Shown in pieces: positions 33,082-45,804 of a DNA stretch of 64,000 nucleotides. The stretch is from positions 120,599,325-120,663,324 of the forward strand of contig NC_061120.1 of the NCBI RefSeq assembly GCF_002878395.1, written 5' to 3'. The DNA is from Capsicum annuum. Its lineage: Eukaryota > Streptophyta > Magnoliopsida > Solanales > Solanaceae. The position numbers and the translations under genes were made by a program. The stretch's first letter is position 1; each line of letters opens with the position of its first letter. The notes under the pieces were generated by a model. It was not told the origin of the DNA. It worked only from the letters and a program-made list of their open reading frames with translations, and ran no database searches.

Positions 33082-33471
33082 GTGGTTTATTGTGATGCAA
33101 CCCGTTTGGGACTTGGTTGTGTATTGATTCAACATGGCAAGGTGGTATCACATGCTTCTAGACAGTTGAGAGTTCATGATAGGAATTATCAAACTCATGA
33201 TTTTGAATTATTTGTTCTGGTATTAGCATTGAAGATTTTGTGGCACTATCTATATGGGTTTTATGTTGACATCTTTTTAGATCATAAGATCTTGCAGTAT
33301 GTTTTCACTTATAAGGAGTTGAATCTCAAGCAAATTAAATGGCTTGAGTTGCTAAAGAACTATGATATAAGTCTCCACTGTCACCTAGGTAAAGTTAACG
33401 TGGGTGTTGATGCTCTTAGCAGTTATTTAAGGGGAGCTTGTCTAATAGGGAAGAGAGGAAGTGGGATTTGA
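33082..33471 (+). pseudogene. Element D RNase H domain, longest open part
   Basis: 129 open codons hold CDATRLGLGCVLIQHGKVV, SHASRQLRVHDRNYQTHD, ALKILWHYLYGF, DIFLDHKILQYVF, KQIKWLELLKNYDISLHCH and VNVGVDALS. The catalytic aspartates of CDA and of LDHK are kept (family TDHK). This is the best-preserved domain of D, but upstream stops prevent expression as part of pol. The ATG at 33082 is an internal methionine, not a real start. Confidence 0.85.
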
Positions 33472-33479
33472 TGAAGGAT

Positions 33480-34380
33480 ATTCGTTACTTGGCTAATCTT
33501 ACAGTTTTTCTCTTAGACTCTAAAGATGGTGGTATGTTTTTGCAAGAGATGTCGAAGTTATCCTTTGGTGCTAGGTAAAAGAGAAGCAGGTGTTGGATCC
33601 TATCTTGATGCGAATCAAGGATGATGTGGTTAGGTAAAAGGTGATGGCTTTTGAGATTGGTGGTGATGGTACTTGAGGTACCAAGGGATGTTGTGTATTC
33701 TTAATATGGATGGGATGCGAGGTATAATTTTTCCTGAAGATCATGAGTCTCGTAATTTGGTACATCCTAGGTCGACAAAAGTGTATCATAAACTTATGGA
33801 GATTTAATGGTGGAATAACATGAAGAGGGATATAGATAATCTTTTGGACAAGTGTATGGTGTGTCAACAAGTGAAAGTGTAAAACATGAGGCCTAGTGGG
33901 TTGTCTTAAGAAATTAAGTTTCCTAGGTGGAAATGGGATGTTATAAATATGGATTTTGTTACCAGTCTTCTATTTTCTCGAAAGACATTTGATTTTATTT
34001 GGATTATCATGGATACAATGACTAAGTTTTCTCACTTCTTGCCAGTGAGGACTAGGGTAACCCTTAGTATCGCTTTCCACCCACAGATAGATGGACAAAT
34101 GGAAAGGACCATTCAAACTTTAGAGAATATGCTTTGTGCTTGTGTAATTGACTTTGGTGGTAGTGGTGTTGACTATTTTTCTCTTGTAGTTTTAATATAT
34201 AATAACAGTTATCGCTCTATGATTGGGATAGCTTTGTTTTAGGTGCTATGTTGTAGGAGGTTTAGATCTCTTATCGAATGGTTTAAAGTTGGCGAGGTTA
34301 GGTTATTCAGTCCTGCTTTAGTTTATCAAGCTATGGAAAAGGAAAGGGTGATTGGGGATAGGCCTAAGACTGCCTAAAGT
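33480..34380 (+). pseudogene. Element D integrase with central deletion
   Basis: The zinc domain is visible (LVHPRSTKVYHKLMEI, then KCMVCQQVKV near 33850), and the core begins with WKWDVINMDFVTSLLFS at 33929, the first catalytic Asp kept in MDF. After HFLPVRT the text jumps at about 34055 to RVTLSIAFHPQIDGQMERTI. The family's stretch of roughly 50-60 residues with the second catalytic Asp (SDRG type) is absent. The join is in frame. Confidence 0.8.
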
Positions 34381-34389
34381 TGCAAAAAG

Positions 34390-34850
34390 TCCTATGCAGA
34401 TGTGACATGAAAGGAGTTGGTGTTCAATACGGGTGATTGGGTGTTCTTAATGATGTTTCCCATGAAGGGTTTGATGAATTTAAAGAAGAAGGGAAAGCTC
34501 AGTACCCATTATGTTGGTCCTTATTTGATTTTGAAATGAGTAGAAAGTGTTGCTTATTAGTTAGAGCTGCCTGCGAGTTTGGGTTCTATCCACCCTATAA
34601 TTCATTTATGCATGTTGAGAAAATATGTAGGTGATCCCTCATTGGTGGTGCCTATTGAGGATGTTGGTGCCTCAGATTCTCTATGTTCCAAGAAGGTCCC
34701 GGTAGAGATCACGGGTAGACAGGTTTGTAGGTTATGGACTAACGATGTGTCATTGGTAAAGGTCCATCGAAGGAACCATAAAGAAAAAAAATAGTTGGAA
34801 AGTGGAAGAGGATATGAAGTCTATGTATCCACTTCTATTCCATGTGACGT
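34390..34850 (+). pseudogene. Element D integrase C-terminus and chromodomain
   Basis: The frame holds NTGDWVFLMMFPMKGLM, KGKLSTHYVGPYLILK, GSIHPIIHLCMLRKYVGDPS (34579 onwards), VPVEITGRQVCRLW, VSLVKVHRRNH and finally SWKVEEDMKSMYPLLF at about 34795-34842. This is the chromodomain order seen also at 2510-3118 and, on the minus strand, at 50910-51486. Confidence 0.8.
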
Positions 34851-34978
34851 ATGATGACGTTTGTGGTACAAATTCCTTTCTTTCATGTTATTATTTGAGT
34901 TTATCTTTTGATTCTTGTGTACTCTGTTTATTCTTACACGAAATGTGTCCTAGCTCATCATTCGAAGAGGAATAATAC

Positions 34979-34990
34979 TAAAGGGGGATA
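34979..34990 (+). other. Polypurine tract of D
   Basis: AAAGGGGGATA lies immediately before TGTAACACC at 34992, preceded by GAAGAGGAATAATACT. It marks the start of the 3' LTR. Confidence 0.75.
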
Positions 34991-34991
34991 A

Positions 34992-37036
34992 TGTAACACC
35001 TTTAAATTTTGAGCAATTTATTTTTAGCTTTTTCATACATGAAATATCAAATTTTAACCCAAATTGTGTTTGAGGATGCATAAAGGGTAAACCGTAAGAG
35101 TTTCAGAATTTTTGTATGGGGTTGGGGGTTATTTTAGACCCTTAAGGAAACAAGCCTGCACGATAGAGGCATGCCACAGACGTTATCGCATAGACTATCC
35201 TCTGTGATACGGAAGTCATACCTTTGTGATAAGGTTTGTGCCACAGACCGGGGTATTTTTCTACTGTTGTTTTGTTGTTTTAAAAATAAGATGAGGGGTG
35301 GAAGAATCCTTTCAGACATGTACGATTTTAATCACTATAAGTTATGTTTTATTAGTTTTCATCCTACGAGGTTCATTCTTACCACCCTTAATCATTTTCT
35401 CTCAAAGTCCCCTTTATAACTCAAGTCTAGGGCCTAAGGAGTTAATCATTTAGGGGCCTAAGTGAGTTATTTTCTTTAAATTTCTTGGCAATTAAGGCAT
35501 GTATCACTTTCCCTTGAACTTTTATTAGCTCAATGGCATGAAATTTGTTATTACTCATAGTTTTAATAATGGGTTTTGAACTATAGGTTGAGGGTTGTGA
35601 ATGCATTTGATTTCAATGTTTTTCCATGGTTTATTATGCAAATATCATTCTTTATTAATGTTTATGACCATTGTGGGATGCAGGGGAATGATAATTAAAT
35701 AGATGGGTCGTGGTTAGTCCCTATTTTGATTATTTTGCCTTGGTATATGTTTTGGAAATAATGTTCCCTTAACCTGTTTGTGAAAGTGTCAGTGATTGTG
35801 ATTTTGTCAGCTGATTTGGTTGGGCTTTTTTCTTGAAACTAATGCATGGTAAAGAATGGTTTTGAAAACCTTATGTGGTACAGTGGAATCCTCCTAAGTG
35901 AATGATTTTTGAAAACCTTATGGGTAGGAATCCCCTAAGTGATTTTTATAATTCAGTCTATAGGATACGAAGGAATCTCCTTAGTGTTGGCTAAGGACAT
36001 TGCTTTCAAGCTATAGTCCATATGATGATACCACTTAACAATGCCTTTATAATTTACTCTTGAAATTTTGTAAATGGATTATGTGTTAAATGTTTTAATT
36101 GGGCTTAAAGGCAGTTGTGTAAGTAAACTATAAAGTTGTGAGTCTGAACGACTGATATTGGAATCTCACGTTTGCCGATGTGAGGTTTGGTGTTGATTAA
36201 CATATGTTTGTGGGGTAGGAAGGAATCCCCCATGTGTATACATATATAATTATATCATAGTTAGCAAAGGGTACATTGGAATCCCTGGCCTTCTATAATA
36301 TCTCAAGTTTGTGCGGCTAACACGTACTAGGGCCCCACCAGGGAGTTACAACTAGACCCATATATCCCATGGGTAGTTTATGAAGGTCAAGCTATACAAT
36401 CAAGGATAAAGTTTTAAAGTTCATGTAATCCTTGTTCCCTTTCCATACATTTTATATATATGTGTGTACGTATTGTATATGATGTTATGCATTGGTTTTA
36501 ACTATTTTTGTTTTATGGATCATTGCACTATTTTTTCCGTTATCCTTGAGTTACATGCTAGCGCTCCAACTGCTGACCGTTTTCAGACGTTGTATCCCCA
36601 TTCAATGTAGAAACTTGCATACTTCTACTCCTCTTACACATTGACCAGGTGTTCGAGGTTAGTTCGTGACTTGATTTGAAGTGTTGAATTTCCATCCCTT
36701 GGAAGACTTAATTTCATGTTTTGATTTCTTATGTTTTTTTACTTAATTTTAGATTTATTTTGGCTATGTTTGGGGGCATGCCCTGACTCATCATTGATAA
36801 TCAATTTTGTTATAGGCTTTGTGGATACTTTGAACATTGGTATTGTGGATATTTTTGAATATTGGTGCAACACAGATTATTTTTGGATTTCATATTATAT
36901 TTTTTCTTTTGTTGGTATTCATCCTCTTCTATGTATTTTTGGTTGTAATGGCATAGGTTCAGGGGGCGATCTCAAGTCCTGGAATGAATTGGGATGCCCG
37001 TCATGGCCAGGCTCTGGTTTGGGTTATGTCATGATA
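34992..37036 (+). repeat. Element D 3' LTR, about 2045 bp
   Basis: It starts TGTAACACC after the polypurine tract and ends near TCATGATA at 37036, aligned to TCGTGACA of the 5' LTR. It contains a palindrome-like patch at about 35155-35255 (TGTGATACGG, TGTGATAAGG, GCCACAGAC words) in the probable U3/R part, and the five AAGGAATCCCC copies. A TA dinucleotide run follows its end. Confidence 0.8.
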
Positions 37037-38029
37037 TATATATATACACATTATTTTGTAATAGATTTTATATAATCTATTAATATTTTTAGTAAAGATA
37101 GTGAATCTAGATATGTTAAATTATTATTATTATTACTATATAATAGAGGTTCTATTAGAAACAATTTCTATTAGTCATGGTATATTAAAAATATGATATT
37201 TATTTTACCATGAACCTATGGAATACCCGAGTAAATACTTTATGGGATAAAGTTTAATATTTGGTATAAATATGTTTGCATATATATGTGATATGCATGT
37301 CACGTAAGTGAAAGGAGTGACCAAGTGTCAATCTTAGTGGCCAATTATCAAAATAATAGGCCAAAGTCCATTTTTAGTGATGATTAATCAATTGGTGAAA
37401 TTTTTTAGTAAATATTTGTAATCTTACCTACCTGTTGTCGGCCAAAATCATCTAATCCTTATGCTTTGACCATCTCCGACTGGATGTCAAGGTAGAACCT
37501 TAGGAACTTATCCTTATGCTTGAAATTATTGATTTTTGATGGATCAGGCTTAGTACTTCGAGGTTAGTATGATGGGGTTGTGCGGATAAGGCTAGGATGA
37601 CTTTTTGCATGGGTTGGAGTGGATAGGAGGTATGGAAAAGTAAAAAAAGGTTATATTTGGATACTAGAGTTTGTAGCATGATTCATTGCATGGATTTCCA
37701 TTTTCTTGGTTGAGATTTCTCTTGGTTGTGCTTATATCAGTGAAATATTATTATGTTGTGATTGAGATATGTGTACATTAGTCATTCTCCTTTCAATCGA
37801 AGGTTAACCACTTGTTGAGATGAAGTTCTTATAATTTGGGGAATAAAGTAAGAAAGTTGGTTGAAAAGGTATACCTATAGTAAAATCCCTTGGAAGTGTG
37901 GTCTCTCTGTAGAGGTCATCTAGGGAGTCATGCTCAGGGCATATGGTCTTAGTACCTCGCTCTATCACGCTTCTTGGATTTTTATACCAATTGGCTTTTA
38001 CGGATGATTGTCCTTTTACCAGTGGATAT
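37037..38029. other. No gene recognised; repeats and AT-rich sequence
   Basis: It opens with a TA run and a short ATT run (about 37116-37131). The rest has no domain in six frames. Its last 20 bases, AGTGGATATT before TTTAATAACCC, look like the end of a gypsy internal region before an LTR, so at least the right part is probably 3' UTR of a lost element. Confidence 0.4.
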
Positions 38030-39130
38030 TTTAATAACCCTCTAGGTCATTTCTTTTATTTTTGCATATTTCCGGTATTTTTAGCCTTTCCACACCACCT
38101 ATAAGTCATTTATGACTTGTCGAAACTGTTAGTTTGGTTATCGGACTGTTCTTTTGGGTTTGAGGCTTATTTTTTTATTTTGTAGTTATCGCTTTTAAGG
38201 AATTGATATCAGACCAAAAATCTTTAAAAACAACCATAAATGAGAATTCTGATAGCATCATCAGCTTTGAGACGTTGATTTTTGGCAAAAGGAACCTTTA
38301 GGTAGGTTGCCAAAGCTTCTAGACTCATTTTAGGATATTGGGTGAATTGTATTAAAAATGGAACTATAGGTACAGGCCACATATTTAGTGGAAATGATCT
38401 CAGATGAAAGTATTTATTGTTATGTTGAGTCCAAAATGGTGAACTTGGTATGGTAGTATAGTTTTTTGCACACACGGGGTTCCAAAAAAGTCTCGAGCAC
38501 CAAGTTGGAGTCCACTTGGACTTAGGAAAATCTGATGCCTCAAGTTGCTGGTGTAGTTTCTTAAGTGATCAAATGACCAACTAAGTGTCGTTGATTTAAC
38601 TACATAGAGTCTCTTTGGCGTTCTTAGTTGTCTGCGTGAACCAGGTCCAGTTCTTGATTTTGTCATTCCCGGTTGAGAGCTGCTTAGGCTCTCCTTTTCC
38701 ATTTTAGTGTACGTTACTTTAGCAACCAAGATGCCACTTTAGCAATCTCCACCCTTCCTTTCCCTTAAGGCTTAAGCGGACATGTATTGCTGAGGTCATA
38801 GTTTCTTAAGAGACTAAGTGGTCGTTTGAGCGGCTATTGGGGTGTTAAATTCCTCCCCTTTCACCCAATCTTCCAATTTATTTCTAAACTATTTTCCCTA
38901 TTTTTTGAGGGGCTAAATAATGGGAAGTGTGAGGAATCATCCATTAAAGCTAAGGTAAGTTAGCCCAGCACTACTTGGTCATTTCTCATGACTTTTTCCT
39001 CATCAAATTCAATCCTTTTTCATCATAAGTTTATAGAAATTAGGTCCTAAAATCATTAGACTTTAAGGGCTGATTTGGGCCCCGATTTATGCTTCATTTG
39101 TTCTCAACTTTTGAGCACACACTCTGATAT
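38030..39130 (+). mobile_element. Gypsy LTR, first part (family F)
   Basis: It starts TTTAATAACCCTCTAGGTCA, a decayed TGTAATGACC start like that at 45805. A CTTAAGCGG word lies at about 38770 and GTTTGAGCGGC at about 38826, and the leader from about 38900 matches the minus strand at 430-650. It may be the first quarter of one roughly 4.1 kb LTR that ends at 42171. The overlapping minus-strand ORFs at 38224-38729 show no known domain, and I leave them unassigned. Confidence 0.5.
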
Positions 39131-39719
39131 AAATCGACCCTCTAGGACTCAAATCTAAGCCATGGAAAACAAAGATAAAAGGATAGAATAACCAATATAG
39201 GAAGATAGACACGAAATTGCTACCGAAAGGGAAATCAAAGGGTGTATCAAATTGTAAAACCTCCCCTAATGACTATCAATAGGTACCTAACTCTTTCGGT
39301 GACCGCAAAGGGGATTAGATCGTCCTTACAACTAACGTTTCTAAAAAAGGTTCAATAAATGTTTTTCCAAGCACTCAAACACTCCCATGGAGTCTCATGA
39401 ATACATCATGTAAAAATTATTAGGAAAAGACTAGCTAATGAAATATCTAACGCACCTATTCATATTAGTTCCCTTTTCAAGACTAGCCTACTACAAAAAT
39501 AGCCCAAAACTAGCTATTTTGGAAATAACCCACAAGTTCTATTTATTCCTAGTGGCATGTCTTTCCTCGACTCCAAGCTATCTTTCAAACATGATGTTGT
39601 TTGCTTTGAAGCTCAAAGTAGGTCCTCCAAGGGCATTTTTGAGCTCTTTGCTTGACCACAACTTGGACCGCTTAGTATTGGCCTCGAATGATGTCATCAA
39701 AAGCTAGGATGGATATTTG
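39131..39719. other. No feature recognised
   Basis: Non-coding by eye. An 89-codon plus ORF at 39438-39707 has no recognised motif. It may be part of the surrounding LTR or a separate small insertion. Confidence 0.3.
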
Positions 39720-41432
39720 ACTTGTATCATACTCCTTGTCCTTCGATGGACCTGATGACGTATTTAGTTTTAGATTATATTTGAGGGTCTCACATGCCCA
39801 TTTTCACCAAAATTTTGATGCAGACTTTTATATAGAAATATGGGTGTTATTTTACTCCTAATACATGTAGACTATTATTTTGACAGTGTGGTGGTGTTTG
39901 AGATCATGGAGCAAAGTTGGGTAATTTGTGGGTGATTTAAGACCTGTGGTTTTGGTGCTTTAGTCTACTTTTCTTTAGGAGATGGTGTACCTTGTAGATT
40001 GCATGCTAGGCATAGACTATAGGACTTGTATATGACTAGTGTATAATGACTTATCTTAATTAGAGAATTTAGGGTAGAAATGTGACACAACCCTTAGGAT
40101 AAACTACTGGTTATGGCAATAGAATCCTGTCTCGCTAGATGATAACAATGTTAACCATTCATCAATATTAAGGAACCTTCCATATAAGGTTTTCTATTTG
40201 TCTTAGTGAATTATATCATAGTTTTCAAAATTATAGTATTACTATTATGCTAGTTATATACTATTAGGGCTGAGGTCGTGGTTCTGATAGTAGTTGGACT
40301 CCTTCTGAGTATTTTATCCTTATAAAGGTCATGGTCTTAGTCCACAGACTCTTTTATGCTTGTGGCTGTATTCTTTGGATACTGGTAAAGGCATGCATAC
40401 TTTTAGGTGCATTCATTATCACTTGGTGGTACAATTTCAACCATAATCATAAATATACAACTATTTCCTTAAAAGGTATTTATTTCCACTTTTCACTATT
40501 AAAAATGGATTCTTATATAGTAGGAATCGTACCACCTTACTAAATGATTTATGAGATTTTTGAACTAAAGATAATCTTTTGAAGATTAGATCGAGATAGA
40601 ATCCAATCCATGGTTTATCCACTCTTTTACCTATACTATTTACTTCATCAAGAGAGATCTTGACCATTTCTACTCAATGATGTTGATTTTATCTCGAAGT
40701 TGATCTCGGACAATGGATTTACAGACTTACGAACTCATAGTCATGGTTTGAGTTCTTGCACTTATTATATGAGTATATCTCTTGGATAATGGATAAATTA
40801 GATTATGATGATAATTATTATGAATCTTGGATCAAAACTAGGTAGTTTATATAGTATTATCAATTTCCCTAAGGGCCCCTTCATCCATGAGCCACAACGC
40901 TAGAGAAGTGACTTAACCGTAGGTCTTGCTTTTATAGGCTGTTGATCTGGAGGAGATGTGTAACTTGGTACATTATGGAACACAAATCAGATATGGTACT
41001 ATGTATTTACTTTTTATTTATCCATTCTTATGCTTTGTCTATTACCAGTGTACTGTATGGTGCTTGTATATATTGTCCTTATGGGGTTTTCTTTGGTATA
41101 GGATAAGATTTTTCTTTGTTGGGTGTTGGTTGAAACTCTTGGGCTTAAAGTAGAATAGTTTTGTATTGTTCGCTAGAGTAGTCGGTTACTTTATAGTTAT
41201 TATTTTGGTTAGTTCGTTGCAAGTTATTTATGGATTAGCACCCAAGGGTGTTGATATGGTTCTAATCCCTTCCCATTTTATGGTCAATTACATTATTAAT
41301 AGTTTTCTCATGGTTAGACATTATTGTCAGGGACCTAGATTATACTAGCACTAGTTTTCCAACTTGGTTAGGTTACCGTGAGATATTAGGTTGGTTACTT
41401 TAGGTCATTACATGAGTAGCCTTTTATATATA

Positions 41433-41465
<33 letters not shown>

Positions 41466-42171
41466 ATGGGATAACTGTATATCCCTCTTTTCTTCTCTAA
41501 TATTGTCGTGTATGTATTCTTGACCTAGTATACTATTTTACTGGTTTTCTTCACTCTTCCTTGTATGACTAGTAATATATAGTGTTAATCTTTGTATTCT
41601 TATTACAATCAGGTTGGGATAAATTTATCCTTATTACTCCATTTGCATTATCTTTTTTAGTTTCTTGGAAAGTTGATTGTAGATTATATTTCTACTTTAT
41701 ATGTTATTTATGCTTTCATTATCTTTTCTCAGTCGTCCATTGCCTACTCTGTATCATGTGTTTTGTACTCACACTACACTTTGGCAGCCTTCAGATCATA
41801 GTACGAGCTCTCTTAATTTGTGTGTGCATCGTGCAGTGTATCTATGGATCAAAGATTTGGTGTGAGCTCCTGGTGTTTGGAGTATTCACACTCCCTGTAT
41901 TAATTAAGCTTATCTTGATGTTATGCTTGGAGATTGCTTGTACTTATAGTTACTCTATTTTTTATTTTGTGCTCTGATTGCATTAGTATTCTTATACTAA
42001 CTTAAATAGGTATGGGGATGCTTTATATATATTACACGTTATCATATTTATTCTGCTACATTCTTTAATTTCTTCTGATAGTTCATTACTAGTTGTTGGG
42101 CATTATGGGTTGTCCTACCTACTAGTAGCTGTAGTATATGCCTTCATGACCTGAGAAATTGGATTGTGACA
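39720..42171 (+). mobile_element. Gypsy LTR, late part, ending GTGACA
   Basis: The end region at 41600-42171 is alike to 57800-58690: TTTAGTTTCTTGGAAA, GTGAGCTCCTG, GGTATGGGGAT versus GGTTTGGGGAT, and AGTTCATTACTAGTTGTTGGGCA versus AGTCCATTACTAGCTGTTCTGCA. The terminus ATTGGATTGTGACA at 42171 is a typical LTR end, but no primer site follows, so this is a solo or truncated LTR. Hydrophobic ORFs such as 41582-41977 come from T-rich sequence and are not supported. Confidence 0.6.
41413..41468. repeat. Microsatellite (TG)n and (TATG)n
   Basis: A compound run of TA, TG and TATG units inside the LTR. Simple-sequence expansion; no further function inferred. Confidence 0.85.
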
Positions 42172-43389
42172 ACCACACAACTTGAATATTACAATAAGTT
42201 AGATTTTTTCATTCAAGGCATTAATCTATAGTATAAGTGCTTAATTATAGTAATATTAGTAGCTAATTATAATGTAGGCCTCACAAAATAGTAGTTAAAC
42301 ACTCTGAGGAGAAATAAGATCATCCAACCCCAATACCTGGTGTATCACCACAATTTCCTTCTAGACATTAATACAACTCCACTAAACCATTTTCTAAGTT
42401 CACTTACTGTCTCTTAAAAATGATACATATAAGAAGTCCCATAGCAATACCATACCCTTCAACACAATAAAAATATTGAACTCACAGCTACATAAAAATA
42501 TATTGAACTTATAGCTTCAGATCACCAATGTGTGAGTTCTTATCAATATAGAATATAAGATCTTCCGCCTACCCCATACATAAAGAGAGACATAATTCTG
42601 GCAATAACCTTACCTTTGTTGGTGAATATTCTTATAATATAAATTTATAATTCTTCAACAACTCAAACTTTCCTTCAACTGAACTAGAGAAGAGGATATC
42701 TTTTTAAAAACAAAGGAAAGTGGGACTATAAAACTTAGAGAGGGCTATCCTACACTATAAACAAAAATAAAATGATTTTCCTGACCTTCCATAATAGAAT
42801 GAAGTTAAGTAAAAGAATTATTTCAATTACCTTTGCATGAAAAAATACGTTGAACTTGAAAAACCCTATCGGAATACAATGGATATTGTTTGGAGCTTTG
42901 ATGGAAAAGGAGATAGAGCAGAAGATCATTCTGATTTACAAGTACAAATGAAGAGAAAATTAACTGAGTTGGACTCTGTAGTGAACATCACGTCATTGCC
43001 TCTTTCCTCTTCATTTCAAACCTCAATTTGCTAAGTAGGTGATACATCTACATGGCCATTTTTAAACTATTCAAAATATAAAGTAATGATGCACCTACTA
43101 CCCTATTTTATTCTATTTAACTTAAAGTAGATGATGTAAATATGCTTGCCCTTAAGTTGGTTAAATTGTCTAAGTAGGTGATATACCTAGTTGTGTGTTA
43201 CCTACTAGCTTAATTTAGTCAAGTACTTACACTTATTTTATCCCATTTTCCAAATCATTAACCCTTTACTTAAACTTAACAACCAACTCTAAATTTATGC
43301 TAAAAAAATCCTTACTTCTCGAGTTTAAATACTTTCATTGATGTTAACTTAGTCTTATGCATGCTGAAATATACTAGTTGATACATTGA
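42172..43389. other. Unassigned sequence, possible non-transposon DNA
   Basis: No transposon domain is visible. A 65-codon ORF at 42837-43034 is hydrophilic and not recognised. Two direct copies of CTAAGTAGGTGATA occur at about 43032 and 43168 with related flanks, suggesting a small MITE-like or duplicated segment. This is the best candidate in the window for low-copy host sequence, but I cannot show a gene. Confidence 0.3.
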
Positions 43390-44480
43390 TAATGAAGGTT
43401 TTATAAAGATTAGAGGACGATTTTGTGTACTTGATGAGGGTGACTTCATTTCGACTATTCTTGCAGAGGTACATACATTGAGGTACTTCATGCATTCTGA
43501 GCTACCAATATTTGAATTTAGACATCACCATTTGTGGCACCATATAAAGTAAGATATAGTTGTTTTTCTAGCTAAGTTTATGAACTGCCAATAGGTGATG
43601 TATGAACAACAAAGGTTTGGTAGTACTCTTAAGAAACTGGTCAATCCTAAATGGATGTGAGAGCAGATAGACATAGATTTAGTTGTTGCTCTTCCAAAGA
43701 CCTTGAAGAAGGATGATTCTATTAAGGTTATGATAGACTGAGTGACTAAGTTCACACACTATATTCTAGTGTAGGTCCCTTATAATGTAGGCAAGTTGTC
43801 CAAGATTTATGTAAAAAGATTGTTGACTGCATGGAGTGCCCATCTCCATTATATCAAATAGAGGTACTAAGTTTACATGTAACTTTTGGGTAAATTTTAG
43901 GAGTATTTGGGTACAAGATTTGATCTAAGTACAACCTTTCATCCTCGTACAGGTGGGCAGTCTGAGCGAACAATTCAAGTTTTCGAAGATATGCTTTGTA
44001 CGTGTGTCATAGATTTTAGTGGTCATCGATATCCTTTCTTACTCTTGTGAGATATTAGTTACTATAATATAATTTTTCTATAGATATGGTTCCTTTCAAA
44101 TCTTTATAAGAAAAAAGGATTAGGTCACTTATTAGTTAGTTTGATACCTTTGAAGTAAGACCTTGGGGTACTGATTTATTGAAGGAGTCGATAGAGAATG
44201 TAAGGTTCCTACAAGAGAAACTAGTTACAGCTCAAACCTAGTAGATTAGATGGATAAAAAGGTGAAATATATGCATTATAAGAATGGAAAGCATGTCTAT
44301 TACAAAATGTCACCCACGAAGGCTGTGATGCAATTTAAGAAGAAGGGTAAGCTTAGTCCAAGGTACATTAGATCATTTATAACTTTAGGGGATAGGGACC
44401 ATGGCGTATAGTTTGGCTCTAAATCCTAGTTGTTAGGAGTCATTTCCATATTTTATGTTTCAATTCTTAAAAGAGAATCA
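43390..44480 (+). pseudogene. Gypsy integrase relic, plus strand
   Basis: The frames give LDEGDFISTILAEVHTLRYF near 43430, the zinc domain (HLWHHIK, FMNCQ), then LVNPKWM, IDIDLVVALPKTLKKDDSIK near 43672, and VPYNVGKLSKIYVKRLL. Later come a shifted TFHPRTGGQSERTIQVFEDM near 43935 and YALYV-type remains. The C-terminal part reads NGKHVYYKMSPTKAVMQFKK and GKLSPRYI near 44290-44370. At least six stops or shifts. RT and gag are not present to the left, so this is an isolated fragment. Confidence 0.8.
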
Positions 44481-44639
44481 CAAATATGCTGATTATATCA
44501 TCTATTGCAATTTGGTGTTCTAGATGAGGACAACTTTTTAAAATAGGGACCAATTTCCATTCTTAATAGGGATGTGAAAAAGTTGGGAACTAAAGTTATT
44601 CCATCTTCAAAAGTCTTGTGGAGGATCCATCTTATTGTG

Positions 44640-45800
44640 GAGGCCACTTGGATAACTATTGCATCCTAGAATACAGGCAAGTGTACGTGGTCATCTAAGT
44701 AGTAAAATGGACTTTAAAGGACAAGTATCGATCCCATAGGGACTTGTGTTCAAGAATGATTTAATTTTGGTATTACTATGAACATTAAACAAGTGCAAGA
44801 TTTATTAATAATATTTGAGATTTTAAAACACAAATAAACTATAAATAATGAAATTATAGAAAGTTCTCAAAAAATAACAAAGAGAAATCCAGGGTTAAGG
44901 CCCTACGAACAATATTACTTTCTTAAACAATTTTTTTGTTTTAGTTAATTATCCTTTTTTATTGATTCACAGGATTGATAACATAACTATGGTCCTCTAA
45001 TACTCTAATCAACTATCTAACTTAGCCCCACAACTACATCATTAAGTGGGGCTGTGAGAACAAAGTTAAACACATTTATATTTCATTATGTATATGAACC
45101 AAATGGGGAAAATTAGGTATATTTCTATCCTAACTACAAATCCTAACTTCAATCCCTTGGATTTTTATGATCTTACTCTATATATCTCACGTTCTAATCT
45201 ATTGTTCCTCTTTACTAACTCACCATAGAAATATAGATTTATCCTAAGGGTATGAATTCATAGAATAGTAATAACAAGTATATATGAATAATTAATAATG
45301 ATAATAAATATAAACAAACTCAAATTTAATCTTAAGTAATCATGTTCTTGGCCTCATCCCTAGTAGTGGGTGTTTAACCGCTCATGGTCTTACAACGAAT
45401 AACTATATTGAAATTCTTGTATATAAACTAAAACTAAAGGAAATTAAAGACTTATCACCCTTAAATAAGCATCATCAAGTGTATTTCCTACTATAAAAGT
45501 CGTCCAAGGTATGTACAATGAGATAGAAGTGCTCTATTCATACTAGGACAAAAGTTGTAAGTTTTTTTACATTGGCGTGTCACATAAGTATTTATTTGCA
45601 TTATGGGGAGTAGCATTCCCTTAGTGCTGCTGAAAATTGTTTGTGTCATATTTATTTTGTCCCTAAGGTCATTGTATGCCCTTATCTTGGACGTCCAATG
45701 GTGTGACACGTCTATTTGCTCAGAAATTCTAGATTTCATTAACTTGAACTTTTTTTTTTGCCTTTGTATTCATCACTTCTTGGATGTCATTCCACATCAA
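44640..45800 (-). mobile_element. LTR fragment, probably minus strand, Athila/Tat-like
   Basis: It contains CAAGTGTACGTGGTCATC and AGTATCGATCCCATAGGGAC, the GTATCGA-TCCCA-AGGGA pattern often seen in LTRs of this lineage in reverse orientation. The rest is AT-rich and has no coding domains. ORFs at 45491-45962 on either strand are chance overlaps. Limits are approximate. Confidence 0.35.
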
Positions 45801-45804
45801 ATTT

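Larger units (their letters stand above)
28270..37036 (+). mobile_element. Element D: gypsy chromovirus relic with both LTRs
   Basis: In order: 5' LTR (left end truncated), tRNA-Met-type primer site, gag, protease, RT, RNase H, integrase, chromodomain, polypurine tract and full 3' LTR. This is the standard chromovirus order. Every domain contains stops or shifts, and the integrase has lost its centre, so the element is immobile. It is the only element here in which all pol domains can be followed on one strand. Confidence 0.85.

Noticed and set aside
38224..38729. Two overlapping minus-strand ORFs that could be a small gene
   Set aside because: They overlap each other in different frames inside an LTR-like segment and show no recognised domain.
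41582..41977. 131-codon hydrophobic ORF resembling a membrane protein
   Set aside because: It lies in a non-coding LTR; the related LTR at 57900-58600 does not keep the frame.
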